Assembly: GCA_902489775.1 (NCBI GenBank)
Contig: CABUBH010000003.1
Location: 1 to 64,000, forward strand
Direction: 5' to 3'
DNA length: 64,000 nucleotides
From: an uncultured Collinsella sp.
Lineage (GTDB): Bacteria; Actinomycetota; Coriobacteriia; Coriobacteriales; Coriobacteriaceae
Shown: positions 7,766 to 14,379 of the stretch, one piece after another
Layout: each line of letters starts with the position of its first letter
How positions within the stretch are numbered: the first letter of the stretch is position 1
Position numbers and translations under genes: made by a program
The notes under the pieces: model-generated
Seen by the model: only the letters and a program-made list of their open reading frames with translations
Told to the model about the DNA's origin: nothing
Database searches by the model: none

Positions 7766-8026
7766 ATGAGCAGAAGTCTCAAAAAGGGCCCGTTCGTGGA
7801 GACTCGCCTTCTCTCGCGTATCACCGCGATGAACGAGGCTGGCAAGAAGGACGTCGTGAAGACCTGGTCCCGCGCGTCCACCATCTTCCCCGAGATGGTC
7901 GGTCACACCATCGCCGTTCACGACGGCCGCAAGCATGTTCCCGTGTACGTCACCGAGTCCATGGTTGGTCACAAGCTCGGCGAGTTCGCGCCGACTCGTA
8001 CGTTCCGTGGCCACAAGGCCAAATAG
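7766..8026 (+). CDS. rpsS: 30S ribosomal protein S19
   Basis: S19 lies in the head of the small subunit and contacts S13 and the A-site finger. The 86-aa product begins MSRSLKKGPFV and contains STIFPEMVGHTIAVHDG and LGEFAPTRTFRGH, all family hallmarks. AGGAG precedes the ATG. It lies 32 nt after rplB and 14 nt before rplV. Confidence 0.97.
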   Translation: MSRSLKKGPFVETRLLSRITAMNEAGKKDVVKTWSRASTIFPEMVGHTIAVHDGRKHVPVYVTESMVGHKLGEFAPTRTFRGHKAK

Positions 8027-8040
8027 GGGGTTAACCGTAA

Positions 8041-8412
8041 ATGGCAACTAAGTCTATTGAAACTGAGGCCACCGAGGTTCGCGCCGTCGCTAAGTACGTG
8101 CGTGTTTCCCCCAGCAAGGCCCGCCTGGTGGTCGATCTGATCCGCCGCAAGCCTGTCGCTCAGGCCTTCGACATCCTCCACTTCTGCGACCGCGCCGTCG
8201 CCGTGGATGTCGAGAAGGTTCTCCGTTCCGCCGTTGCGAACGCCGAGAACAACAACGGTCTGCGTGCCGACAACCTGGTTGTCGCCGCTGCCTATGTTGA
8301 CGAGGGTCCGACGCTTAAGCGCATCCGTCCCCGCGCCAAGGGTTCCGCTTCTCGTATTCTGAAGCGTACTTCCCACATCACCGTCGTCGTTGCTCCTCGA
8401 AAGGAGGCGTAA
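8041..8412 (+). CDS. rplV: 50S ribosomal protein L22
   Basis: L22 lines the nascent-peptide tunnel and helps fold 23S rRNA. At 123 aa it is slightly longer than the ~110-aa norm, with an extra N-terminal ~12 residues (MATKSIETEATE). The core KYVRVSPSKARLVVDLIR and the loop near RIRPRAKGSASRILKRTSH, which harbours macrolide-resistance positions in other species, are intact. It is followed 6 nt later by rpsC. Confidence 0.97.
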   Translation: MATKSIETEATEVRAVAKYVRVSPSKARLVVDLIRRKPVAQAFDILHFCDRAVAVDVEKVLRSAVANAENNNGLRADNLVVAAAYVDEGPTLKRIRPRAKGSASRILKRTSHITVVVAPRKEA

Positions 8413-8418
8413 AGCTGT

Positions 8419-9129
8419 ATGGGTCAGAAAGTCTACCCCACCGGCTTCCGTCTTGGCATCACCGAGAACTGGCGCTCCCGCTGGTTCGCAGAGAAGGATT
8501 ACGCTAAGACCCTCGGTAACGATCTCGAGATCCGCAAGTACCTCGAGAAGCGTCTTTCCCGCGCAGCTGTCTCCCGCGTCGAGATCGAGCGCGCTGGCGA
8601 CAAGGTGAAGGTCATCATCCTCACCGCTCGCCCCGGCGTTGTCATCGGTAAGAAGGGTGCCGAGATCGATACCCTCCGCACCGAGCTCGAGAAGGTCGCT
8701 GGCGTCTCCAAGGGCCAGCTCTCCGTCGACGTTGTCGAGATCAAGCGCCCCGAGCTCGACGCCAACCTCGTTGCTCAGTCTATCGCCGAGCAGCTCGAGG
8801 GCCGCGTTGCCTTCCGTCGCGCTATGCGCAAGGCTGTCCAGTCCGCCCGCAAGGCCGGCGCTAAGGGCATCCGTATCCAGTGCTCCGGTCGTCTCGGCGG
8901 CGCCGAGATGGGCCGTCGTGAGTGGTACCGCGAGGGTCGCGTGCCTCTGCACACCCTCCGTGCCAAGATCGACTACGGCACGGCTGTCGCCAGCACCACC
9001 ATGGGCGCTTGCGGCGTGAAGGTCTGGATCTACCTGGGCGAGAAGCTCCCGGGCCAGCCTGTTCCCAACCCTGCACTCGAGGGCTCTTCCCGTCCTCGTC
9101 GTCGTAACTCCGAGAGGAGGGGTCAGTAG
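8419..9129 (+). CDS. rpsC: 30S ribosomal protein S3
   Basis: S3 forms part of the mRNA entry channel. The product (236 aa) starts MGQKVYPTGFRLGITENW and carries a KH-type RNA-binding motif (VIGKKGAEIDTLR, about residues 75-87) and the C-terminal IDYGTAVASTTMGACGVKVWI block. A basic tail (SSRPRRRNSERR) ends the protein. Its stop TAG shares one base with the GTG start of rplP. Confidence 0.97.
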   Translation: MGQKVYPTGFRLGITENWRSRWFAEKDYAKTLGNDLEIRKYLEKRLSRAAVSRVEIERAGDKVKVIILTARPGVVIGKKGAEIDTLRTELEKVAGVSKGQLSVDVVEIKRPELDANLVAQSIAEQLEGRVAFRRAMRKAVQSARKAGAKGIRIQCSGRLGGAEMGRREWYREGRVPLHTLRAKIDYGTAVASTTMGACGVKVWIYLGEKLPGQPVPNPALEGSSRPRRRNSERRGQ

Positions 9130-9632
9130 TGCTTGCCCCTAAGCGTATTCTTCACCGCAAGGTGCAGCGTGGCTCCATGAAGGGCCAGGCCAAGGGTAAT
9201 ACCGAGCTGCATTTCGGCGAGTTTGGTATCCAGGCTCTCGAGGCCCATTGGATCACCAACCGTCAGATCGAGGCCGCTCGTATTGCCATGACCCGCTACA
9301 TGAAGCGTGGCGGTCGTGTCTACATCACGATCTTCCCCGATAAGCCCATCACCAAGAAGCCTGCCGAGACTCGCATGGGTTCTGGTAAGGGTAACCCCGA
9401 GGAGTGGGTGGCCGTCGTCAAGCCCGGCCGCATCATGTTCGAGGTCAAGGGCGTGCCCGAGGAGGTCGCTCGCGAGGCTCTGCGTCTTGCACAGCACAAG
9501 CTTCCCATCAAGACCAAGATTGTTGCTGCTAAGAACGCTGAGCAGCGCATCGAGAAGGAGATGGCTGAGGAGGCCGCTCTCGAGGCCAAGTGGGCTGCTG
9601 AGGACGCCGCCGCCGCCAAGGAGGAGAACTAA
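9129..9632 (+). CDS. rplP: 50S ribosomal protein L16 with C-terminal extension
   Basis: L16 helps position the A-site tRNA. GTG 9129 overlaps the rpsC stop by one base, and the first residues (MLAPKRILHRKVQRG) fit the family, so this non-ATG start is firm. The core ends near residue 138 (LPIKTKIV). About 28 further residues, rich in Ala and Glu and of coiled-coil character, extend the usual ~138-aa protein to 167 aa. Its stop overlaps the rpmC start (TAATG). Confidence 0.96.
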   Translation: MLAPKRILHRKVQRGSMKGQAKGNTELHFGEFGIQALEAHWITNRQIEAARIAMTRYMKRGGRVYITIFPDKPITKKPAETRMGSGKGNPEEWVAVVKPGRIMFEVKGVPEEVAREALRLAQHKLPIKTKIVAAKNAEQRIEKEMAEEAALEAKWAAEDAAAAKEEN

Positions 9633-9847
9633 TGAAGCCCGCAGAGATTCGTGAGCTCTCGGACGCTCAGCTCGTTGAGAAGCTGAAGGAAATGCGCGCC
9701 GAGCTCTTTAACCTTCGTTTCCAGATGGCCACCAGCCAGCTGGACAACACCGCTCGCGTCAACACCGTGAAGAAGGACATCGCTCGCGTCCTCACGGAGC
9801 AGCGCGCCCGCGAGATCGCAGCGGAGAAGTCCGCTGTCGCCGAGTAG
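9632..9847 (+). CDS. rpmC: 50S ribosomal protein L29
   Basis: L29 sits near the exit tunnel beside L23. It is 71 aa, largely helical, with ELSDAQLVEKLKEMRAELFNLRF as the recognisable N-terminal helix and the RVNTVKKDIARVLTE second helix. The ATG overlaps the rplP stop. Confidence 0.96.
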   Translation: MKPAEIRELSDAQLVEKLKEMRAELFNLRFQMATSQLDNTARVNTVKKDIARVLTEQRAREIAAEKSAVAE

Positions 9848-9863
9848 GACCTAAGGAGAGAAC

Positions 9864-10124
9864 ATGACTGATTCGCGTAACTCGCGTAAGGTCCGTACGG
9901 GTGTCGTTACCTCCGTCTCCGGTGCCAAGACCATTGTTGTCACCATCACCGAGCGCAAGCGTCACCCCAAGTACGGCAAGATGATGACCAGCTCCAAGAA
10001 GCTGCACGCTCACGACGAGGAGTGCACGGCTGGCGTGGGCGACACCGTCCGCGTTATGGAGACCCGTCCTATGTCCAAGATGAAGCGTTGGCGCCTCATC
10101 GAGGTCGTCGAGCGCGCTAAATAA
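9864..10124 (+). CDS. rpsQ: 30S ribosomal protein S17
   Basis: S17 is a primary 16S rRNA-binding protein with an OB fold. The 86-aa sequence contains KVRTGVVTSVSGAKTIVV and GDTVRVMETRPMSKMKRWRL, typical of the family. AAGGAGAG lies 7 nt before the ATG. It ends the first tightly packed block; a 118-nt structured gap follows before rplN. Confidence 0.97.
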   Translation: MTDSRNSRKVRTGVVTSVSGAKTIVVTITERKRHPKYGKMMTSSKKLHAHDEECTAGVGDTVRVMETRPMSKMKRWRLIEVVERAK

Positions 10125-10151
10125 GCAGTCGCTCTTACGACTTGTACGTTT

Positions 10152-10217
10152 CCGAAGATGTGCGTATGCCTGGCTTGCATACCACAGGCCGTCTAAAGGC
10201 TGCGCACCTCTCTTCGG
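10152..10217 (+). promoter_or_regulatory. Three-way-junction leader before rplN
   Basis: CCGAAGA (10152-10158) pairs with TCTTCGG (10211-10217) and GTGCG (10160-10164) with CGCAC (10203-10207). They enclose two small hairpins: TATGC/GCATA (10165-10181) and GCC/GGC (10188-10200). The fold ends 26 nt before the rplN ATG, just ahead of GGAGG. It looks like an autoregulatory or processing element of the L14-L24 segment. Confidence 0.55.
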
Positions 10218-10242
10218 TTCTTAGTTCGGAGGAACATCTACC

Positions 10243-10611
10243 ATGATTCAGATGCAAACCATGCTGAACGTCGCCGACAACTCCGGCGCTCGCAAGATTC
10301 GCTGCATCAAGGTGCTTGGCGGTTCCAAGCGTCGTTATGCAGGCATCGGCGATGTGTTCATCGGTGCTGTCCAGGAGGCTACCCCTGGCGCCAACGTCAA
10401 GAAGAAGGACGTTGTCCGTTGCGTCGTCGTTCGCACCGTTAAGGAGATCCGCCGCAAGGATGGCTCCTACATTCGCTTTGATGAGAACGCCTGCGTTGTC
10501 ATCAACAACGATGGTTCGCCCGTCGGCACCCGTATCTTCGGGCCCGTCGCTCGCGAGCTTCGTGACAAGAAGTACATGAAGATCGTCTCGCTCGCTCCCG
10601 AGACCCTGTAG
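10243..10611 (+). CDS. rplN: 50S ribosomal protein L14
   Basis: L14 lies at the subunit interface and contacts L19 and 16S rRNA. It is 122 aa, the exact usual length, beginning MIQMQTMLNVADNSGARKI, with GDVFIGAVQEATP and the RIFGPVARELRDKKYMKIVSLAPE ending. GGAGG precedes the ATG. Confidence 0.98.
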   Translation: MIQMQTMLNVADNSGARKIRCIKVLGGSKRRYAGIGDVFIGAVQEATPGANVKKKDVVRCVVVRTVKEIRRKDGSYIRFDENACVVINNDGSPVGTRIFGPVARELRDKKYMKIVSLAPETL

Positions 10612-10624
10612 TTAGGGGAGATAT

Positions 10625-10930
10625 ATGTATATCAAGAAGGGCGATAAGGTCCAGGTTCTCTCTGGTAAGGATCGCGGCAAGCAGGGCGTTGTCCTGCGTG
10701 CTCTCCCCGCCGAGAACAAGGTCGTTGTCGAGGGCGTTTCGGTCGTCAAGAAGGCCGTCAAGCCCAACGCTGCCAACCAGCAGGGCGGCATCGTTTCGCA
10801 GGAGGCTCCCATCGACGCCTCCAACGTCAATCTCGTTTGCCCCGAGTGCGGTAAGGTTACCCGCGTCGGTCACGAGAAGGACGGCAAGAACAAGCTGCGC
10901 GTCTGCAAGAAGTGCGGCCACAAGTTCTAA
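10625..10930 (+). CDS. rplX: 50S ribosomal protein L24
   Basis: L24 initiates assembly of the large subunit. The 101-aa product has the KOW motif at its start (KGDKVQVLSGKDRGKQG). Its C-terminal half carries CPECGK and CKKCGHKF, a four-cysteine pattern that could bind zinc. It is the last gene of the first ribosomal block. A strong terminator follows, and the usual next gene rplE lies ~38 kb away at 48,913. Confidence 0.97.
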   Translation: MYIKKGDKVQVLSGKDRGKQGVVLRALPAENKVVVEGVSVVKKAVKPNAANQQGGIVSQEAPIDASNVNLVCPECGKVTRVGHEKDGKNKLRVCKKCGHKF

Positions 10931-10956
10931 GCTGCCCGCAACATCAAGTTGCTAGC

Positions 10957-10995
10957 AAAGGCCCGGATGCCCCTACGGCATCCGGGCCTTTTTCT
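10957..10995 (+). terminator. Rho-independent terminator after rplX
   Basis: AAAGGCCCGGATGCC pairs with GGCATCCGGGCCTTT across a short CCTAC loop, followed by a T run. This cleanly ends the first ribosomal block. Confidence 0.9.
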
Positions 10996-11004
10996 ATCCC
11001 TACT

Positions 11005-11172
11005 CATTGGGGACAGACTTAAATGAGTGGCCGTTGTTTGGTGGTCATTGGGGACAGACTTAAATGAGTAGTCGATGGGGACGTTCTTAAACGACTAGTC
11101 GATGGGGACAGTCTTGCAACGAAAGCGGCACATGGGGACGTTCCCCATGTGCCGGCAGTTTGGGACGGTCCT
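11005..11172. repeat. Cluster of GGGGAC-type repeats and a perfect hairpin
   Basis: A 24-bp sequence at 11005-11028 (CATTGGGGACAGACTTAAAT plus GAGT) is repeated exactly at 11046-11069. TAGTCGATGGGGAC occurs at 11069 and again at 11096. GGCACATGGGGA (11127-11138) pairs perfectly with TCCCCATGTGCC (11142-11153) across 3 nt, and TTTGGGACGGTCC follows. The cluster sits directly at the break in the ribosomal operon. No gene is visible in the 520-bp gap 10931-11450 apart from this and the operator-like sites that follow. Confidence 0.65.
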
Positions 11173-11315
11173 TTGATGTCCGATGCCCCCAGAGGGGTCG
11201 AGTATCACGGACTACTCTGTCTTTTAGGGCTTTGGTGTTCCGCCTCTTTATGTTTCGCAAGGATCGTCGCATGTGCATTTACGCGCATACCATTGCGCGA
11301 TAATGCGTATACCCG

Positions 11316-11396
11316 CGCAAACATGTGCAAACTATGGCTAAATAATGACCGATAAGCAAATAAATACGCAAACACGAGCAAATGCGCGCGCATTTG
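11316..11396. promoter_or_regulatory. Operator-like repeats upstream of the Gfo/Idh-DeoR operon
   Basis: CGCAAACATGTGCAAAC (11316-11332) is repeated as CGCAAACACGAGCAAAT (11367-11383), 51 bp apart. The second runs into a perfect 18-bp palindrome, CAAATGCGCGCGCATTTG (11379-11396). The spacing near five helical turns and the DeoR gene in the same operon suggest binding sites for that repressor. This is inference from layout only. Confidence 0.45.
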
Positions 11397-11450
11397 TGCG
11401 AATATAGGGCTGTTGGAAACGAAGAACTTCCGATGACTCAGGAGGCACAT

Positions 11451-12530
11451 ATGGCAGATTCCAAGCAGGCTCCACTCGACTCCGCGGCAGCCGCAAAGGC
11501 AGCGTTCGCTTCGGTCCAGGGTAAGCCATTCCCCGATGATATCTTTACGGCTCCTGAGCTTCGCTGGGCTGTGATCGGTTGCGGCATTATCGCCAACCAA
11601 ATGGCCCAGTCTCTCGCTCTGGCCGGCCGCAAGCTCGCGGGTGTCGCCAACCGTACGCTTTCCAAGGCCCAGGCTTTTGCCGAGCAGTATGGCGTCGAGA
11701 AGGTGTACGAGATGGTTGAGGACCTCTACGCCGATCCGGACATCGACGCCGTCTACATCACCACGCCGCACAACACGCATATCACCTACCTGCGAGCCGC
11801 TCTGGCAGCTGGCAAGCACGTGCTCTGCGAGAAGGCCATTACCCTCAACTCTGCCGAGCTTGACGAGGCCCGTGCCATCGCCGATGAACATAACGTGGTC
11901 CTTATGGATGCCACCACGGTGCTCCACATGCCGCTGTATCAGGAGCTGCGCCGTCGCATGGATGCGGGCGACTTTGGCCGCATGAACCTCGCCCAGCTCA
12001 ACTTTGGTAGCTATAAGGAGTACGGCGACCTGACCAACCGCTTCTACAATCGCAGTCTTGCCGGCGGCGCCATGCTCGACATTGGCGTGTATGCCCTGTC
12101 CGTCATGCGCCTGTTTATGGCAAGCCAGCCCGCCGAGGTCGTTTCGCTGGGCAATACCTGTGAGACTGGCGTTGACGTCGCGGGTGGCATTGTCTGCCGT
12201 AACGCCGAGCAGCAGCTGGGCGTGGTGAGCCTTACGCTCCACTCCAAGCAGCCCAAGCGCTCGGTTATCAGCTTCGACAAGTGTTATATCGAGGTCAACG
12301 AGTATCCGCGTGCCGACCATGCGACCATCGTGTGGACTGCAGACGGTCACCGCGAGGAGGCCCACGCTGGCACCGAGGCCTACGCACTGTGCTACGAGAT
12401 GGCCGACCTGGAGAAGGCCGTTGCCGGCGATGATTCGAAGCGCGAGCTCCTGGGCTATGCTTCCGATGTTATGGAGCTGATGACCAAGCTCCGTGCCGAT
12501 TGGGGAGTCGTGTACCCCGAGGAGGAGTAA
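11451..12530 (+). CDS. Gfo/Idh/MocA family NAD(P)-dependent oxidoreductase
   Basis: This is a predicted cytoplasmic sugar or inositol-type dehydrogenase. After ~30 variable residues, a Rossmann motif (WAVIGCGIIANQMAQSL) binds NAD(P). HVLCEKAITLN carries the family lysine of the EKP/EKA signature, and GGAMLDIGVYALSVMRL is the conserved segment of the catalytic alpha/beta domain. The length of 359 aa is normal. ATG 11451 was chosen because AGGAGG lies 5 nt upstream; ATG 11433 precedes that site. It overlaps nothing, but the DeoR gene begins 3 nt after its stop, so the pair is an operon, most likely carbohydrate-responsive. The substrate is unknown. Confidence 0.85.
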   Translation: MADSKQAPLDSAAAAKAAFASVQGKPFPDDIFTAPELRWAVIGCGIIANQMAQSLALAGRKLAGVANRTLSKAQAFAEQYGVEKVYEMVEDLYADPDIDAVYITTPHNTHITYLRAALAAGKHVLCEKAITLNSAELDEARAIADEHNVVLMDATTVLHMPLYQELRRRMDAGDFGRMNLAQLNFGSYKEYGDLTNRFYNRSLAGGAMLDIGVYALSVMRLFMASQPAEVVSLGNTCETGVDVAGGIVCRNAEQQLGVVSLTLHSKQPKRSVISFDKCYIEVNEYPRADHATIVWTADGHREEAHAGTEAYALCYEMADLEKAVAGDDSKRELLGYASDVMELMTKLRADWGVVYPEEE

Positions 12531-12533
12531 GCG

Positions 12534-13280
12534 ATGCTTGCGGAAGATAGGCTCAACGCGATCGTGTCGATGGTGCAGCGGGCCGGCTCGGTTACCGTGC
12601 CGGAGCTTGCTGAAGCCCTGGGCGTGACGGCGTCTACCATTCGGCGCGACCTGCAGGCGCTCGACCGTGCACACCGTATCGCCAAGGTGCACGGAGGCGC
12701 GACGAGTCTGGAGCGTGCGCACGTGACGCGCGACCTGACGATCAGCGAGCGCAGTGATCTCCATAACGATGACAAGGAGCGCATCTGCGCCCGTGCGGCG
12801 GCGCTTGTGGAGCCCGAGAGCTTTGTGTATATCGATTCGGGCTCCACGACCCTCAAGCTCATCGAGCATCTTCCGCGCCTTGAGGGTGTCACCTATGTGA
12901 CCGATTCCGTGCTCCATGCTCAGCATCTCGCCCTGCGCGGTATGCGCACCGTGGTGCTAGGCGGCGAGCTCAAGCCCGAGACCGAGGCGCTCGTCGGTCC
13001 CGATGCCTTGGCAACCCTGGACCGCTATAACTTCAACTGCGGTTTTTGGGGTTCCAATGGCATCGCCGCCGAGCAAGGTCTCACCACACCGGATATCGAG
13101 GAAGCGCAGGTCAAGCGCATCTCGATGCGCCATACCGCCAAGCGCTTCGTAATCTCGGATGCCAGTAAATTTGGCATGGTGGCGCCCGTCAAGTTTGCGG
13201 ACTTCCGCGACGCAACGATTATTACTGCGGGCGAGGTGCCAGCCAAGTACCAGTCGATGGACAACGTCATCACGGTCTAG
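12534..13280 (+). CDS. DeoR family transcriptional regulator
   Basis: This is a DNA-binding repressor whose C-terminal domain senses phosphorylated sugars. Residues ~5-55 form the DeoR winged helix-turn-helix (RLNAIVSMVQRAGSVTVPEL, then GVTASTIRRDLQALD). The sensor domain follows, with the phosphosugar-binding signatures IDSGSTTLKLIEHL and ISDASKFGMVAPVKF. It is 248 aa, as usual. It lies 3 nt behind the oxidoreductase gene and probably controls that operon through the repeated sites at 11.3 kb. A strong terminator follows at 13366. Confidence 0.88.
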   Translation: MLAEDRLNAIVSMVQRAGSVTVPELAEALGVTASTIRRDLQALDRAHRIAKVHGGATSLERAHVTRDLTISERSDLHNDDKERICARAAALVEPESFVYIDSGSTTLKLIEHLPRLEGVTYVTDSVLHAQHLALRGMRTVVLGGELKPETEALVGPDALATLDRYNFNCGFWGSNGIAAEQGLTTPDIEEAQVKRISMRHTAKRFVISDASKFGMVAPVKFADFRDATIITAGEVPAKYQSMDNVITV

Positions 13281-13299
13281 CGACAGGGCAAGGTCAAAA

Positions 13300-13317
13300 C
13301 CACCACAAAGGTGCCTG
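13300..13317. repeat. Direct repeat, left copy (flanks hairpin array)
   Basis: CCACCACAAAGGTGCCTG here is repeated exactly at 13670-13687, 370 bp away; with AAA(A/G) before it the match is 22 bp. The left copy is followed by TCCCCG and the right copy by a T-rich hairpin. Confidence 0.7.
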
Positions 13318-13365
13318 TCCCCGTTGCGGCGGTTAGTAACGAAAACCGAGTAGTTTTCTCAATAG

Positions 13366-13402
13366 AAAAGCGGCAACGTCCATCACGGGCGTTGCCGCTT
13401 TT
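13366..13402 (+). terminator. Terminator after the deoR gene
   Basis: AAAAGCGGCAACG (13366-13378) pairs with CGTTGCCGCTTTT (13390-13402). The A and T tracts on either side make it potentially bidirectional. Confidence 0.85.
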
Positions 13403-13423
13403 GTTGTCTGCCGTTTTGTCTAA

Positions 13424-13629
13424 ATCTGTAACAACTAGACCGTTAAAAGTGGGCCAGGTGTTACAGATTGAGATACTTCCGAACCTTGCCGTCCCTTTGT
13501 CTTGATCTGTAACATCTGGGACCGATTTTGACGAGTTATTGTTACAGATTGAGATTTTCCCTTGAGGGGGATTCGAATGTCTCAATCTGTAACAGATAGA
13601 CCGGAAAAAGGGTTCTAACTGTTACAGAT
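13424..13629. repeat. Tandem array of three 45-bp hairpins, ~80-bp period
   Basis: ATCTGTAACA pairs with TGTTACAGAT in three copies: 13424-13468, 13505-13549 and 13585-13629. Every copy is exactly 45 bp, the starts are 81 and 80 bp apart, and the 25-nt loops differ but each carries ACCG. TGTTACAGAT is followed by TGAGA or CGAGA each time. There is no open frame of note. The array lies between the two copies of the CCACCACAAAGGTGCCTG repeat in the 424-bp gap 13281-13704. Confidence 0.8.
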
Positions 13630-13669
13630 CGAGACGTTTTGGGACCGTGGCTGAGCCATTGCGGCAAAG

Positions 13670-13687
13670 CCACCACAAAGGTGCCTG
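13670..13687. repeat. Direct repeat, right copy
   Basis: This is an exact second copy of 13300-13317. The following CCTTTTTTTGGCAGG forms a small T-rich hairpin that could terminate the minus-strand pseudouridine synthase transcript. Confidence 0.65.
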
Positions 13688-13704
13688 CCTTTTTTTGGCA
13701 GGTT

Positions 13705-14364
13705 TTAGGGCTCCCAGGGGCAGGGGGCTTCGATGTGGATGTGCTCACCGGTTACGGGATGCGTGAAGGACACGCTGTGGGCGTGGAGCATCAGGCCGCA
13801 AGGACGCGGCGTGCCGTACAGGTCGTCGCCAACCAGGGGATGATGCTCGCTTGCCAGGTGCACGCGAATCTGATGCTTGCGGCCGGTGAGCAGCTCGACA
13901 TCGATATACGAGCGCGTGGGCAGGCCACGACGGCTCTTAAGACGCTTGAGCACCTTCACGCGCGTTTGAGACGGCTTGCCGCTGGCGCCGACGCGCATCT
14001 TGCGGCTATCGTGACGGTCGCGGGCGATGGGCTTGTCGATGAGCTTCTCGTTCCAGTCGATTTTGCCCTCGGCGAGCGCCAGATAGTGCTTTTCGAAAGC
14101 GTGGTCGATGACCATCTGGTCAAAGGCGGGCTGCGTTTGCTTGTCGAGCGAGAACAACACCACGCCGGTGGTGTCGCGGTCCAGGCGGTTGAGCGGCTGC
14201 ATATCGGTCGCGGCAAAGCCGTCGCCCATGGCAAGCAGCAAGTCGCTAGCGTAGTCGGTGAGCGTGCGCTCGCCGGTGCCGTCGCCGTGGACGATCATGC
14301 CGGCGGGCTTGTCGATGGCCATGAGCCAGGGGTCGCAGTAGAGGACTTGAGGTTCTTCGTTCAC
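13705..14364 (-). CDS. RluA family pseudouridine synthase
   Basis: The enzyme isomerises uridine to pseudouridine in rRNA or tRNA. The family signature with the catalytic aspartate is visible as LNRLDRDTTGVVLF (residues ~59-72), preceded by the MAIDKPAGMIVHGDG substrate-binding strand. ELLTGRKHQIRVHLA matches the C-terminal conserved motif. At 219 aa it is a short RluA/RluC-type protein with no S4 domain. The gene begins 15 nt after the U32 gene and is transcribed with it, which links two rRNA-modifying functions in one operon. The target position cannot be assigned. Confidence 0.88.
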   Translation of the reverse strand: MNEEPQVLYCDPWLMAIDKPAGMIVHGDGTGERTLTDYASDLLLAMGDGFAATDMQPLNRLDRDTTGVVLFSLDKQTQPAFDQMVIDHAFEKHYLALAEGKIDWNEKLIDKPIARDRHDSRKMRVGASGKPSQTRVKVLKRLKSRRGLPTRSYIDVELLTGRKHQIRVHLASEHHPLVGDDLYGTPRPCGLMLHAHSVSFTHPVTGEHIHIEAPCPWEP

Positions 14365-14379
14365 GCGTAAGCCTTTCGG

